Shown: piece by piece, positions 25,504 to 34,878 of the stretch
How the letters are laid out: every line of letters begins with the position of its first letter
How positions within the stretch are numbered: position 1 is the stretch's first letter
NCBI GenBank assembly: GCA_031404455.1
Contig: JANNHP010000127.1
Location: forward strand, 1-56,330
Direction: 5' to 3'
Length of the DNA: 56,330 nt
Source: JANNHP01 sp031404455
Lineage (GTDB): Bacteria > Planctomycetota > JAJSAM01 > JAJVHW01
Translations under genes and position numbers: made by a program
Notes under the pieces: generated by a model
Databases searched by the model: none
Told to the model about the DNA's origin: nothing
The model's input: only the letters and a program-made list of their open reading frames with translations

Positions 25504-27159
25504 ATGCCCGTCCTCGAGTTCAAAGGCAAGTCCGCCGTCGTCAACCACCACTACACGGTTCCGCACCACCGCCTGGAACTCGTGTCAGAGCTCTCGTGCC
25601 TCGGCAGGAAGGAGGCGCCCGCGCTCGACGGCAACCTGATCGTCGAGGGCGACAACCTCCTCGCGCTGAAGGCACTCCTCCCCACGCACGCCGGCCGGGT
25701 GAAGTGCGTCTACATCGACCCGCCCTACAACACCGGCAACGAGGGCTGGATCTACAACGACAACCTGACGCAGCCGCAGTTCAAGGAGTGGATCGGGAAG
25801 ACGGTCGGCAAGGAGAGCGAGGACGCGTGCCGCCACGACAAGTGGTGCTGCATGATGTACCCGCGGCTCCAGCTCCTCAGGGAGCTGATGCGCGACGACG
25901 GGGCGATCTTCGTCTCGATCGACGACAACGAACTCCACCACCTCCGTTCGATGATGGACGAAGTGTTCGGCGCCGAGTGTTTCGTGGCCACCGTCTGTTG
26001 GCGCACCCGGAACACCGACAATCGGGTGAAGTCGATGATGTCGGTCGATCACGAGTACGTGGTCGTGTACTCGAGGGCAGGCGGACCGCTTCGAGGCCGG
26101 GTGATCGACCGGTCTGGCTTCTCCAACCCGGATGGTGACTCACGGGCCGACTATGTCACCGATCCGCTCACCGGGAAGGCGACGGCTGCCGAGCGCCCGA
26201 ATCTCCACTTCACGATCACGAACCCGGAAACGGGCGACGCCTTTCCGCCGGATACAGCCCGAGGGTGGATCACTGATCGCGCCGGGATCGACGCCCTCCT
26301 CGAGGACCGGCGAATCTGGTGGCCGCCGAACCCGCTGTCAGGGAAGCCTCGCAAGAAGCGCTTCCTCAGCGAGACGAGCGAACGTATGCCCGCCGGGACT
26401 TTTTGGGCGGACCTCAAGGGACAGTCGGGTGCCGATGAGGTCGACCAGATCCTGGGCGAACGGCTCTTCGCGTTCCCGAAGGCTCTCGAGTTCTTGGAGC
26501 GAGTCATCGACCTGGGAGCCGGGCCCGACGACGTCGTCCTCGACTGCACGGCCGGCTCTGGGACCACGGCGCACGCGGTTCTCGCCGCGAACGCACGGGA
26601 CCGCGGAGCGCGTCGATTCGTGCTCGTCCAGCAACCGCATGACTCGAGGGAAAACGAATCCGCCGGTCTCAACATTTGCAAGGCGATCACGTCGGAGCGA
26701 GTGCGCCGCGTGATCGAGGGCTACGTGCCCGCGACCGCCAAAGGCAAGCCGAAGCACGTCCCCGGTCTCGGCGGCTCCTTCACCTACGCCCGCCTTGGTC
26801 CGCAGCTCCTCACCGACCTGCGCGACTTCGGCGCGACGTACCCGCCCTACGACGAGCTCGCGAAGTACGTCTTCTACACCGAGACGAGCCGCCAGTTCGA
26901 CCCGAACGGCGTCGACCGCGCGACGGGACGGATCGGCACCGTCGGCCGCACCGACTACTTCCTGCTCTACGACGCCGACCCGAAAGTCGACGTCGCTCTC
27001 GACATGGCCTGGCTGAAGAACATCGCCCCGGTGGCGAAGAAGCGCGGGCTCGTCGTCTACTGCGAGAAGTTCTGGTTCCACCGCGACGACCTGACGCTCT
27101 TCGAGAAGGAGAACGCCTGCACGGTCCGGCCGATGCTCGTGCCGTTCCAGCTCAGGTGA
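25504..27159 (+). CDS. mod: Type III restriction-modification DNA methyltransferase (Mod)
   Basis: The 551-residue protein is a beta-class N6-adenine methyltransferase. DPPY (YIDPPYNTGNEGW) sits near residue 72, a variable target-recognition region lies in the middle, and the SAM-binding LDCTAGSGTTAHAV motif is near residue 347. The N-terminal segment NLIVEGDNLLALKAL is typical of type III Mod. ATG 25504 has a GAGG site; a GTG at 25480 is an alternative. The restriction subunit gene follows 4 bp after the stop. The middle of the gene (about 25970-26740) has visibly weaker GC-third-position bias than the ends, consistent with exchange of the recognition domain. Confidence 0.92.
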   Translation: MPVLEFKGKSAVVNHHYTVPHHRLELVSELSCLGRKEAPALDGNLIVEGDNLLALKALLPTHAGRVKCVYIDPPYNTGNEGWIYNDNLTQPQFKEWIGKTVGKESEDACRHDKWCCMMYPRLQLLRELMRDDGAIFVSIDDNELHHLRSMMDEVFGAECFVATVCWRTRNTDNRVKSMMSVDHEYVVVYSRAGGPLRGRVIDRSGFSNPDGDSRADYVTDPLTGKATAAERPNLHFTITNPETGDAFPPDTARGWITDRAGIDALLEDRRIWWPPNPLSGKPRKKRFLSETSERMPAGTFWADLKGQSGADEVDQILGERLFAFPKALEFLERVIDLGAGPDDVVLDCTAGSGTTAHAVLAANARDRGARRFVLVQQPHDSRENESAGLNICKAITSERVRRVIEGYVPATAKGKPKHVPGLGGSFTYARLGPQLLTDLRDFGATYPPYDELAKYVFYTETSRQFDPNGVDRATGRIGTVGRTDYFLLYDADPKVDVALDMAWLKNIAPVAKKRGLVVYCEKFWFHRDDLTLFEKENACTVRPMLVPFQLR

Positions 27160-27163
27160 CGAC

Positions 27164-29722
27164 GTGCAACTCAAGCGCTACCAGGAACGGGTCGTCGCCG
27201 AAGTGCGGACGTACCTCCAGGCGTTGTCGACTCACCGGACTTCGACTCCGAAGCACGCCGCGCAGGAGGCATGGGACGAGATCGCCGCGCACCGTCCAGG
27301 GCTCCGCGAGTACCAGCGGCGCAAGGACGGCCTCGGTCGCGACATGCCGTGCGTCTGCGTCAAGGTGCCGACCGGCGGCGGGAAGACGCTTCTCGCGACA
27401 CAGATCCTCGGCGAGATCCACCGCACGCTGCTCCGCGAGCGCAACGGCACCGGCCTCGTCCTCTGGATCGTGCCGAGCGATCAGATCTACAAAGACACGC
27501 TCCGACGCCTCCGCGACCGCCGCGACTTCCATCGCGAATCGCTGGAGCACGCGGTCTCTCGCCGGATCGAAGTGTGGGAGAAGCACGAGATCGCCCGCAT
27601 CACGCCGTCGCAGCTCGCGTCGTGCCTGAACATCCTCGTGCTCATCCTGGCCAGCACGAATCGCGAGACGAAGGACCAGCTACGGTTCTTCCAGGACAGC
27701 GGCGGCAGCATCGTGCAGCACTTCCCGCCCGAGAGCGCTCCCGCGCGGCACAAGGCGCTCCTCGACCGCGTCACCAACCTCGACGCGCTCGCCAACGACC
27801 CGGAGCGCGGCGAGTTCCTGGTGAAGACCTCGGTCGCCAACCTCGTCCGGCTCTGCGAACCGTGTGTCATCCTCGACGAGGGCCACAAGGCGGCGAGCGA
27901 CCTCGCGCGCCGCACCATCGAGGGCATGAACCCGGCGATCGTCGTGGAGTTCTCGGCGACGCCGAACGAGCGCAACAACGTGCTTGTCCGGGTGTCGGGC
28001 AAGGATCTCCTGGACGAGCAGATGATCAAGCTTCCGATCAACGTCTCGCACTCGTCGGCGAAGTCCTGGCAGGAGTGTCTGGCGCTCGCGCACGACCGCC
28101 GCAAGGCGCTCGCGACAACGGCGGACAAGCTCTACCGGACGACCCAGCGCCGCATCCGTCCAATCGTGTTGGTGCAGGTCGAGCGCACCGGCAAGGACCA
28201 GCGCGACTCGGGTTTCGTCCACTCCGAGGACGTGAAGGAACACCTCGTCCAGCGGCTCGCAGTGCCGGAGTCGGCGATCGCGATCAAGAGCTCGGAGAAG
28301 GACGACATCGAGGGAATCGACCTCCTCGACGAGAACTGCGCGATCGAGTGGATCGTCACGAAGGCGGCGCTCCAGGAGGGCTGGGACTGCCCGTTCGCCT
28401 ACATCCTCGTCTCGCTGTCGAACACCGGCGGCAAGACGAGCATGACGCAGCTCGTCGGACGCATCCTGCGGCAGCCCTTCGCCGAGAAGACGCACGTCGG
28501 TGCGCTCGACGAGTCGTACGTCTACTGCCTCCGCAAGCGCGCCGCCGAGGTCACGGGACAGGTGAAGCAGGCGCTGGAACGCGAGGGCTACGAGGACTTC
28601 GTCGGTGCGGTCGTCCAGCACGAGGACGCCGCCGCCGCTGCGCCGAAGAAGACCGCGTCGATGCGCCCGCAGTTCCGCGGGCTGTACGCGCGGAAGTTCG
28701 ACGGAAAGGTCTACCTCCCGCGCTTCTGCGTGCGTCGCCCCGACGGCGGCTTCGAAGCGCTCGACTACTTCGGGCACCTCTTGGCCAAGGTCGACGTCGC
28801 AACCTTCGACTTCGATGCAGCCGACTGGGATCTCTCGGGCGCGCTTCGAGAATCCCAGGACGCCTTCTACCGCATCACTCTGGGCGAGGAGCCGGCGGAG
28901 GCCGAACTGGCGCCGTTCGCGCCGTCGGCGGACACGGACGAGCGCGTCGTCGGCTGGCTCGTCACGCAGGTCGCGGACCCGAGCCTCGGCCACAAGCAGA
29001 CGCGGACGCTCGTGACGATGCTCCTCGACCGGGTGCTCCGGCGGAACGATGCCGTCCGCGGCAAGCTCGCGTGGGTCAAGTTCGCACTGCTCGACCGAGT
29101 CCGGGCGTTCGTCGAGCGCAACGTGGATGCCGCCACCGAACGCGCATTCGCCAGCCTGCACACGGAGAAGCGGCTGCAGTTCTTCCTCGAGTGCCGCGAG
29201 TGCCGGTTCGAGCTTCCGCCGACCGTCGAGGTGCGCGGCCTGCGCAATCTGACCCACGACGACGGGCGGCCGATCCAGCGTTCCCTGTTCGACTTCGTTC
29301 CCGACCAGGAGCTCAACGAACTGGAGAGGGCCGTAGCGTTCTGCCTCGACGAGCATCCGAAGGTCCTCTGGTGGTACCGCAACCTCGTCGGTCCGCAGAA
29401 CTTCGCGATCCAGGGCTTTCGGCGCGACCGGATCTTCCCTGACTTCGTCGTGCAGCAGCAGCACAAGGACCGAGTTCCGGCCGCTCGGGTGCTCGTCATC
29501 GAGAGCAAGGGCGCGCATCTCAAGGGCAACGCGGACACTGCCTACAAGCGAGACGTCGCCGACTACTTCGAGCAGGTCGGCCACCGAGTGACGTGGCAGG
29601 AGTTGGCGAAGGACTTTTCCGACCAGCAGTTCCGCTTCCAAGTCCTCGACGAGGGAGACCACGGCGACGGGGCGTGGCGCGACCGATTGCGCAAGATCCT
29701 GGAAAGCCCGTTCAGGTCCTAG
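27164..29722 (+). CDS. res: Type III restriction enzyme Res subunit (helicase-nuclease)
   Basis: The 852-residue protein starts at GTG 27164. Superfamily 2 helicase motifs are in order: Walker A PTGGGKT near residue 69, DEGH near 238, FSATP near 265, and QLVGRILRQP near 430. A PD-(D/E)XK-type endonuclease site is at the C-terminus (IFPDFVV ... VIESKGAH, residues about 758-785). It works with Mod: Mod recognises the site and Res translocates ATP-dependently and cleaves unmethylated DNA. The frame appears complete, so the system should be functional. No insertion sequence or integrase flanks the pair. Confidence 0.93.
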   Translation: MQLKRYQERVVAEVRTYLQALSTHRTSTPKHAAQEAWDEIAAHRPGLREYQRRKDGLGRDMPCVCVKVPTGGGKTLLATQILGEIHRTLLRERNGTGLVLWIVPSDQIYKDTLRRLRDRRDFHRESLEHAVSRRIEVWEKHEIARITPSQLASCLNILVLILASTNRETKDQLRFFQDSGGSIVQHFPPESAPARHKALLDRVTNLDALANDPERGEFLVKTSVANLVRLCEPCVILDEGHKAASDLARRTIEGMNPAIVVEFSATPNERNNVLVRVSGKDLLDEQMIKLPINVSHSSAKSWQECLALAHDRRKALATTADKLYRTTQRRIRPIVLVQVERTGKDQRDSGFVHSEDVKEHLVQRLAVPESAIAIKSSEKDDIEGIDLLDENCAIEWIVTKAALQEGWDCPFAYILVSLSNTGGKTSMTQLVGRILRQPFAEKTHVGALDESYVYCLRKRAAEVTGQVKQALEREGYEDFVGAVVQHEDAAAAAPKKTASMRPQFRGLYARKFDGKVYLPRFCVRRPDGGFEALDYFGHLLAKVDVATFDFDAADWDLSGALRESQDAFYRITLGEEPAEAELAPFAPSADTDERVVGWLVTQVADPSLGHKQTRTLVTMLLDRVLRRNDAVRGKLAWVKFALLDRVRAFVERNVDAATERAFASLHTEKRLQFFLECRECRFELPPTVEVRGLRNLTHDDGRPIQRSLFDFVPDQELNELERAVAFCLDEHPKVLWWYRNLVGPQNFAIQGFRRDRIFPDFVVQQQHKDRVPAARVLVIESKGAHLKGNADTAYKRDVADYFEQVGHRVTWQELAKDFSDQQFRFQVLDEGDHGDGAWRDRLRKILESPFRS

Positions 29723-29823
29723 CCATCGAAGCACGTCACGCTATGCCGCGTCGAGGCGCCGTACGAGGGGACGCCCCGCTGTTCGCCGATTCGGCCGAAT
29801 CCCTCCCAGCGAAAGCTGCGAGC

Positions 29824-29837
29824 GTCAGGACCGTCCC
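29824..29837. repeat. Second copy of the GTCAGGACCGTCCC motif
   Basis: The 14 bases are identical to those at 12917-12930. This copy lies in the 251-bp gap between the type III restriction gene and the PEP-CTERM-like gene, which shows no gene of its own. Confidence 0.6.
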
Positions 29838-29973
29838 CAGCCTGCGCCAGGCTCGGGCGCGCGGATTTTCGAACCTGGCAGAAAGTTCCGGCCTGCGCTG
29901 TTCATAGTGGGGGCCGGCAGGACTCCCCGCGGGAGCGGGAGTCCGTGCGCCGGGGAAGGAACCTCGAGGGATC

Positions 29974-30750
29974 ATGAACTCCAAGCTTCGTTCGCTCGTT
30001 CTCGGTGCGGTCTGCCTCGTCGCCGGACTCGGCTTCGCGAGCACCGCCGAAGCCGGGACCATCACGCTCGGATACGGGCCGGGTCAGTACTCGAGCAACG
30101 GCGGCGGCGAGTTCAAGGTGACGCAGTTCTCCGGCTCGGGCGTTCCGACGCAGGGCGCCGGAGTCCAGATCTCGGGCGGCTACTTCCAGACGTTCTGCCT
30201 GGAGCAGAGCGAGACGTTCTCTCCGGGCGCGACCTACAACTGGACGCTGTCCGACGCGGCGCACGCGGGCGGCGGCAGCGCCGCGCGCGGCGCCCAGCAG
30301 GACGCGAACGGCAACTGGTTCGACCCGGTCGGATCGGCGACGGCCTTCCTCTACACGCAGTTCTGGCAGGGGACGCTCTCGTGGACGGACAGCGCGGGCG
30401 CCCTCAAGCTCTACGACTACACCGTCGGCTCCGGTCGCGCCGCCTCCGCGGACGCGCTGCAGAAGGCGATCTGGTACCTCGAGAACGAACAGTCGCTCTC
30501 GCAGATCGGGGGCACGAACTCCGACGCCTACCGTCTGGTCCTCGCCGCACAGAGCGCCATCGACAGCGGGATCTGGAGCGGGGTCGGCAACGTCCGCGTG
30601 CTCACGCTGACCGACAGTTCCGGCGGCTTCCGCCAGGACCAGTTGTTCATGGTGCCGCTGCCTCCGGCCGCGTCGCTCGGCTTCGTGCTCCTCGCGGGCC
30701 TCGCCGCCGCCGGCGCCGTGCGCCGGCGCCGCGCGCTCGCCACCGCCTGA
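29974..30750 (+). CDS. Secreted protein with PEP-CTERM-like (VPLPP) sorting tail
   Basis: The 258-residue protein has a signal peptide cut near residue 28 (ASTAEAG) and a Gly/Ser/Thr-rich extracellular body with one apparent Cys (FQTFCLEQSETF). The tripartite C-terminus is a VPLPPAA motif, a hydrophobic helix and an RRRR cluster. This tail is the exosortase sorting signal of PEP-CTERM proteins, which are processed and exported to the envelope or exopolysaccharide. No exosortase is present in the window. The substrate or structural role is unknown. Confidence 0.85.
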   Translation: MNSKLRSLVLGAVCLVAGLGFASTAEAGTITLGYGPGQYSSNGGGEFKVTQFSGSGVPTQGAGVQISGGYFQTFCLEQSETFSPGATYNWTLSDAAHAGGGSAARGAQQDANGNWFDPVGSATAFLYTQFWQGTLSWTDSAGALKLYDYTVGSGRAASADALQKAIWYLENEQSLSQIGGTNSDAYRLVLAAQSAIDSGIWSGVGNVRVLTLTDSSGGFRQDQLFMVPLPPAASLGFVLLAGLAAAGAVRRRRALATA

Positions 30751-30776
30751 TCGGCGACTCCTTCTCGTCACCCGGC

Positions 30777-30810
30777 AAAGGGCCGCGCGGACATTCGCGC
30801 GGCCCCTTTC
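30777..30810 (+). terminator. Rho-independent-type terminator after the PEP-CTERM-like gene
   Basis: AAAGGGCCGCGCG (30777-30789) pairs with CGCGCGGCCCCTTT (30796-30809), with one bulged C and a 6-base loop. A short T run (CCTTTC) follows. It lies 27 bases after the stop codon. Confidence 0.75.
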
Positions 30811-30922
30811 GATTCGGGAACCGGCCCGCTCGGCGCGGACTGCCCGTCCGCGATCTCTCGGACGGTCTGCGGTGCGCCGCTAGGATCCTCGAATCGACTT
30901 TCGCCTACCCTTCGAGGTCCCC

Positions 30923-32764
30923 ATGACTCCCCCCTCGGCGGTCGAGACCGCATCCCCTGGAGCCCAGACGGCCATGGTGGTGAACGACTTCACGATCCTC
31001 GTCGCCACCGTGAACGGCACGGGGAGCCAGACGTCCAACAACACCCTGATCCGCACGATCATGGGAATGGGCGTCCCGGTCGCCGGCCGCAACATCTTCC
31101 CCAGCAACATCTACGGGCTGCCCACCTGGTACGCGATCCGCGTGTGCCAGGACGGCTGGAGCGGCCGCCAGCGCAAGGCGAACGTGCTGATCGCGATGAA
31201 CCTCGCGACCGCGCACGACGACGTGGCCAAAGCCGCCGCCGGCGCCGCGGTCATCTACGACCAGCCGATGGGCCTCGACACGCTGCGCAAGGACCTCGTG
31301 TACTACCCGGTGCCCTTCGCCAAGCTCGTGAAGGAGGCGTGCCCGGACAAGCCGGCGCTCTGGAAGCTCGTCACGAACATGGTCTACGTGGGCGTCGCGG
31401 CGCAGCTCCTCGGGCTCGACATGACGTCCGTCGAGGCGGCGCTCGCGAAGGCATTCGGCAGCAAGCCGAAGGCGCTCTCCGTGAACCAGGCCGCGGTCCG
31501 CGTCGGCGCGAAGTGGGCGGCGGAGAACCTGAAGAAGCGCGACCCGTACCGTGTCGAGCCCCGCAACCTCACGTCGGGCAAGATCCTCATCGACGGCAAC
31601 TCCGCGTCGGCGCTCGGCGCACTCATGGCCGGATGCACCGTGCTCACGTGGTACCCGATCACGCCTTCGTCCTCGCTCGCCGAGTCGCTCCAGGACTACT
31701 TCACCAAGTACAGGAGGACCGCGAGCGGCGAGCAGCGCTACGCGGTCGTGCAGGCCGAGGACGAACTCGCCGCCGTCGGCATGGCGATCGGCGCGGGCTG
31801 GGCGGGTGCGCGGTCCATGACCACGACGTCGGGCCCCGGCATCTCGCTGATGAGCGAGTTCATCGGGCTCGCGTACTACGCCGAGATCCCGGTCGTCATC
31901 ATCGACGTGCAGCGCGTGGGGCCCTCGACCGGCCTTCCGACGCGCACGATGCAGGGCGACCTCCTCTTCACCGCGTACAACTCGCACGGCGACACGAAGC
32001 ACCCGCTCCTCTTCCCCACCTCCGCGCAGGAGGCCTACGAGATGACGATGGTCGCCTTCGACATCGCGGAGCGTTTCCAGACGCCGACGTTCCTGATGCT
32101 CGACCTCGAGCTCGGCATGAACAACTGGCTCTGCGATCCTTTCCCGTACCCCGTCGGCGACATCGACCGCGGCAAGGTGCTGACGAAGGCCGACATCGAA
32201 CGCCTCGGAGCGAACGGCTGGGGCCGCTACAAGGACGTCGACGGCGACGGCATCCCGTACCGCACGCTCCCCGGCACCGAGATCGACGGCGCCGCCTACT
32301 TCACGCGCGGCACGGGCCACGACGAGCAGGCGCGCTACACCGAGGACAGCGCGGCCTACAAGCGCAACCTCGACCGCCTGCTGAAGAAGTGGGAGACGCT
32401 CCGCAACGCGGTACCCGGCCCGGTCCTCTCCCCTGCGAAGTCGCCCACCCGCGTCGGGCTCGTGGCGCTCGGCACGACGCACTGGCCCATCGAGGAGGCG
32501 CGCGCCACTCTGCGCGGCAAGGGCGTCGAGTTCGACTACATGCGCCTGCGCGCCTTCCCCTTCGCCGACGCCGTCCGCGACTTCTTCGCGAGCCACGACC
32601 GCGTGTACGTGATCGAGGAGAACCGCGACGGGCAGATGGCGGCGATGCTCCGGATCGAGATCCCCGAGACCTCCGACAAGATCAAGAGCGTGCTCCACTA
32701 CGACGGCCTCCCGCTCGACGCTGAGACGGTCGTCGAAGAGATCCTCGCGCACGAGACCCGGTAG
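30923..32764 (+). CDS. korA: 2-oxoacid:ferredoxin oxidoreductase, fused gamma-alpha subunit (KorA type)
   Basis: The 613-residue protein combines an N-terminal gamma domain (about 20-200: VNGTGSQTSNNTLIRTIMGMG, IFPSNIYGLPTWYAIR) with the alpha domain (about 210-610: LIDGNSASALGALMAGC, WYPITPSSSLAE, SGPGISLMSEFIGLAYYAEIP, GTTHWPIEEA). This is the KorA/2-oxoglutarate-type arrangement. It catalyses reversible CoA-dependent oxidative decarboxylation of a 2-oxoacid, with electrons going to ferredoxin. The beta-subunit gene follows 10 bp downstream. The exact substrate (2-oxoglutarate, pyruvate or branched-chain) cannot be decided by eye. Confidence 0.93.
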   Translation: MTPPSAVETASPGAQTAMVVNDFTILVATVNGTGSQTSNNTLIRTIMGMGVPVAGRNIFPSNIYGLPTWYAIRVCQDGWSGRQRKANVLIAMNLATAHDDVAKAAAGAAVIYDQPMGLDTLRKDLVYYPVPFAKLVKEACPDKPALWKLVTNMVYVGVAAQLLGLDMTSVEAALAKAFGSKPKALSVNQAAVRVGAKWAAENLKKRDPYRVEPRNLTSGKILIDGNSASALGALMAGCTVLTWYPITPSSSLAESLQDYFTKYRRTASGEQRYAVVQAEDELAAVGMAIGAGWAGARSMTTTSGPGISLMSEFIGLAYYAEIPVVIIDVQRVGPSTGLPTRTMQGDLLFTAYNSHGDTKHPLLFPTSAQEAYEMTMVAFDIAERFQTPTFLMLDLELGMNNWLCDPFPYPVGDIDRGKVLTKADIERLGANGWGRYKDVDGDGIPYRTLPGTEIDGAAYFTRGTGHDEQARYTEDSAAYKRNLDRLLKKWETLRNAVPGPVLSPAKSPTRVGLVALGTTHWPIEEARATLRGKGVEFDYMRLRAFPFADAVRDFFASHDRVYVIEENRDGQMAAMLRIEIPETSDKIKSVLHYDGLPLDAETVVEEILAHETR

Positions 32765-32774
32765 GAGTCCCCCG

Positions 32775-33833
32775 ATGACCACCTCCATCCCCGTCCCCTC
32801 CGGCGCCTCCTCCGCCCCGAAGGTCAACAACCTCGGACTCGCGAAGAAGGACTACGACGGCGTCGCCTCCACGCTCTGCAACGGCTGCGGACACGACGCG
32901 ATCACCGCGGCGCTGATCCAGGCGCTGTGGGAAGACGGCATGAACCCCTACAAGGTCGCGAAGATGAGCGGCATCGGCTGCTCGTCGAAGACGACCGCGT
33001 ACTTCCTCTCGAAGGCCTGGGGCTTCAACGCGGTCCACGGGCGCATGCCGTCGGTCGCGACGGGCGCGCTGCTCGCGAACCGCACTCTCATCGGCGTCGG
33101 CGTCTCCGGCGACGGCGACACGGCCTCGATCGGCATCGGCCAGTTCGTCCACGCGGTGCGGCGCAACGTGCCGCTCACGTACGTCGTCGAGAACAACGGC
33201 GTCTACGGCCTGACGAAGGGCCAGTTCAGCGCGACGTCCGAGAAGGGCGCGAAATCGAAGTACGGCGACGTCAACCCGAGCGAGGGCATCGACCTCTGCT
33301 CGCTGGCACTCGAGCTCGGCGCCACGTTCGTCGCGCGCAGTTTCTCCGCCGACAAGAAGCAGCTCGTCCCGTTGCTCAAGGCCGCGCTCAAGCACCGCGG
33401 CATCGCGATCGTGGACGTGATCTCGCCCTGCGTCACCTTCAACAACCACCCCGACTCGACGAAGTCGTACGACTGGGGCCGCGAGCACGAGAAGCAGATC
33501 CACGAGATCGGCTACGTGAACCCGTGGGACCCGCAGGACGTGGACTACCCCGCGGGCGAGCGCATCGAGGTGGCCATGCCCGACGGCGGCCGCATCCTCG
33601 TGCGCAAGATCGACCGCGACTACGACCCGCGGGACCGCCGCGCCGCGGACCGCCTGCTCGCCGACGCGCGCGAGAAGGGCGAGTTCCTCACCGGCCTCTT
33701 CTACGTGTCCGCGGACACGCCGAACCTCCTCGACATGCTGAGCCTCCCCGAGACGCCGCTCGCGTACCTGCAGCAAGCCGATCTCCGCCCGGGCCGCGAG
33801 GCTCTCGACGAGGTGATGGAGTCGTTCCGCTGA
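32775..33833 (+). CDS. korB: 2-oxoacid:ferredoxin oxidoreductase, beta subunit (KorB type)
   Basis: The 352-residue protein has the TPP-binding signature GDGDTASIGIGQFVHAVRRN followed by VENNGVYGLTKGQ. Cysteines suited to the single [4Fe-4S] cluster are visible in LCNGCGHD and IGCSSK, with a later one in ISPCVTFNNH. Together with KorA it forms the catalytic heterodimer that reduces ferredoxin. The gene starts with a good AGGAG site and ends in a hairpin whose stem begins with the stop codon. Confidence 0.94.
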   Translation: MTTSIPVPSGASSAPKVNNLGLAKKDYDGVASTLCNGCGHDAITAALIQALWEDGMNPYKVAKMSGIGCSSKTTAYFLSKAWGFNAVHGRMPSVATGALLANRTLIGVGVSGDGDTASIGIGQFVHAVRRNVPLTYVVENNGVYGLTKGQFSATSEKGAKSKYGDVNPSEGIDLCSLALELGATFVARSFSADKKQLVPLLKAALKHRGIAIVDVISPCVTFNNHPDSTKSYDWGREHEKQIHEIGYVNPWDPQDVDYPAGERIEVAMPDGGRILVRKIDRDYDPRDRRAADRLLADAREKGEFLTGLFYVSADTPNLLDMLSLPETPLAYLQQADLRPGREALDEVMESFR

Positions 33834-33863
33834 AAGTTCTCGCGGAGGCCGCGAGAACTTTCA
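33831..33863 (+). terminator. 15-bp perfect hairpin beginning at the korB stop codon (AGG loop)
   Basis: TGAAAGTTCTCGCGG (33831-33845, the first three bases being the korB stop) pairs exactly with 33849-33863 around the loop AGG. Stem sequence and loop resemble the hairpin at 13006-13034. No T-tract follows. Confidence 0.65.
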
Positions 33864-33930
33864 CTAGCCCTCGATGGCCGGCGCGCGCGCGACCTCCGAT
33901 GGCACCGCCCACCGCGAGACCGTCCGCGTG

Positions 33931-33966
33931 AGGCGTAAGAAGGGGTCGGGTCGACTGCTTCCGCTT
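33931..33966. repeat. GGGTCGG-core dispersed element, copy 1
   Basis: This copy contains AAGGGGTCGGGT followed by TGCTTCCGCTT. It shares the core and the terminal CCGCTT with copies at 38723, 42993, 46374 and 47829. It lies between korB and the alpha/beta hydrolase gene. Confidence 0.55.
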
Positions 33967-33973
33967 CCTCGGA

Positions 33974-34771
33974 TCAGCGCGGCAGCGTCGCCACGAACTC
34001 GCGCACGGCGCGGTTGAAGGCCTCGGGCTGCTCGTAGTTCGGCAGGTGGCCCGCGTCGGGGATGAGCGACAGCCTCGCCCCCGGGATGCCGTCGCGGAGC
34101 GACTCCGACTCCTTCGGCGGGATGAGCGTGTCCGCCGCCCCGCAGACGACGAGCGTCGGCACCGCGATCCGGGCGTTCGACGGTCCCGAGTCCGGGCGGT
34201 CCCGCATCGCGGCGAGCGCCGCGACGACTCCGTCCACGGACTGCGAACTCATCAGATCGAGGAGCGATCGGCGCATCGCGGGGTTCGCGCGCGCCGTCTC
34301 CGGCGTCAGCATCTTGTCGATCATCTGTGCCGCGACGGCGCCCGTGCCCTCGGCGCGCGCGAGCGCGGCGGCGGTGTCGCGGGCCTTCCTCGCCTCCGGC
34401 GAATCGGGGCCGGCGCGCGTGTCCACGAGCACGAGGCCGCGGACGCGACTCGCGAACCCGCGCTGGAACGCCATCGTCACGTAGCCGCCCATCGACACGC
34501 CGCCGATCACCGCGGTGTCGATGCGAAGCGCCTCGAGGAGTCCGGCGACGCCCGCCGCGTACGTGTCCATCGACGTCGCGCCGCGCGACGCCGGCGTGTC
34601 GCCGAAGCCGGGCAGGTCCGGCGCGATGACGCGCGCGACGTCCGCGAGTCCGCGCACCTGCGCCGCCCAGATCCTGCGGTCGAGCGGGAACCCGTGGACG
34701 AGCACGAGCGGGGTGCCCGGTCCGCCCGTGTCGTCGTACGCCGTCGCTGTCCCTCGAACGTCGATCCGCAT
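33974..34771 (-). CDS. Alpha/beta-fold hydrolase
   Basis: The 265-residue protein starts at ATG 34771 behind GGAGGAG; an upstream in-frame ATG at 34837 lacks a ribosome site. Family motifs are VLVHGFPLDRR (oxyanion hole), GGVSMGGY (nucleophile Ser near residue 95), LVVCGAADTLIPP (acidic residue) and DAGHLPNYEQP (catalytic His). The pattern fits the 3-oxoadipate enol-lactonase/esterase branch, but the substrate is not predictable. It is cytoplasmic and divergent from the next gene. Confidence 0.9.
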   Translation of the reverse strand: MRIDVRGTATAYDDTGGPGTPLVLVHGFPLDRRIWAAQVRGLADVARVIAPDLPGFGDTPASRGATSMDTYAAGVAGLLEALRIDTAVIGGVSMGGYVTMAFQRGFASRVRGLVLVDTRAGPDSPEARKARDTAAALARAEGTGAVAAQMIDKMLTPETARANPAMRRSLLDLMSSQSVDGVVAALAAMRDRPDSGPSNARIAVPTLVVCGAADTLIPPKESESLRDGIPGARLSLIPDAGHLPNYEQPEAFNRAVREFVATLPR

Positions 34772-34878
34772 CGTCTCCTCCGCGCCGCCGGGACTCGGCG
34801 ACGCCAGAGGGTACGGCGCGGCACCTCGCATCTCCATGGGTTGGAACCCGTGGCCGCGACCGACTACCGTGGCCGCCC

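Noticed and set aside
25504..29722. Type III restriction-modification pair as part of a larger defence island
   Set aside because: Only mod and res are present. The neighbours are an aldolase and a PEP-CTERM-like protein, with no other defence gene or integrase.
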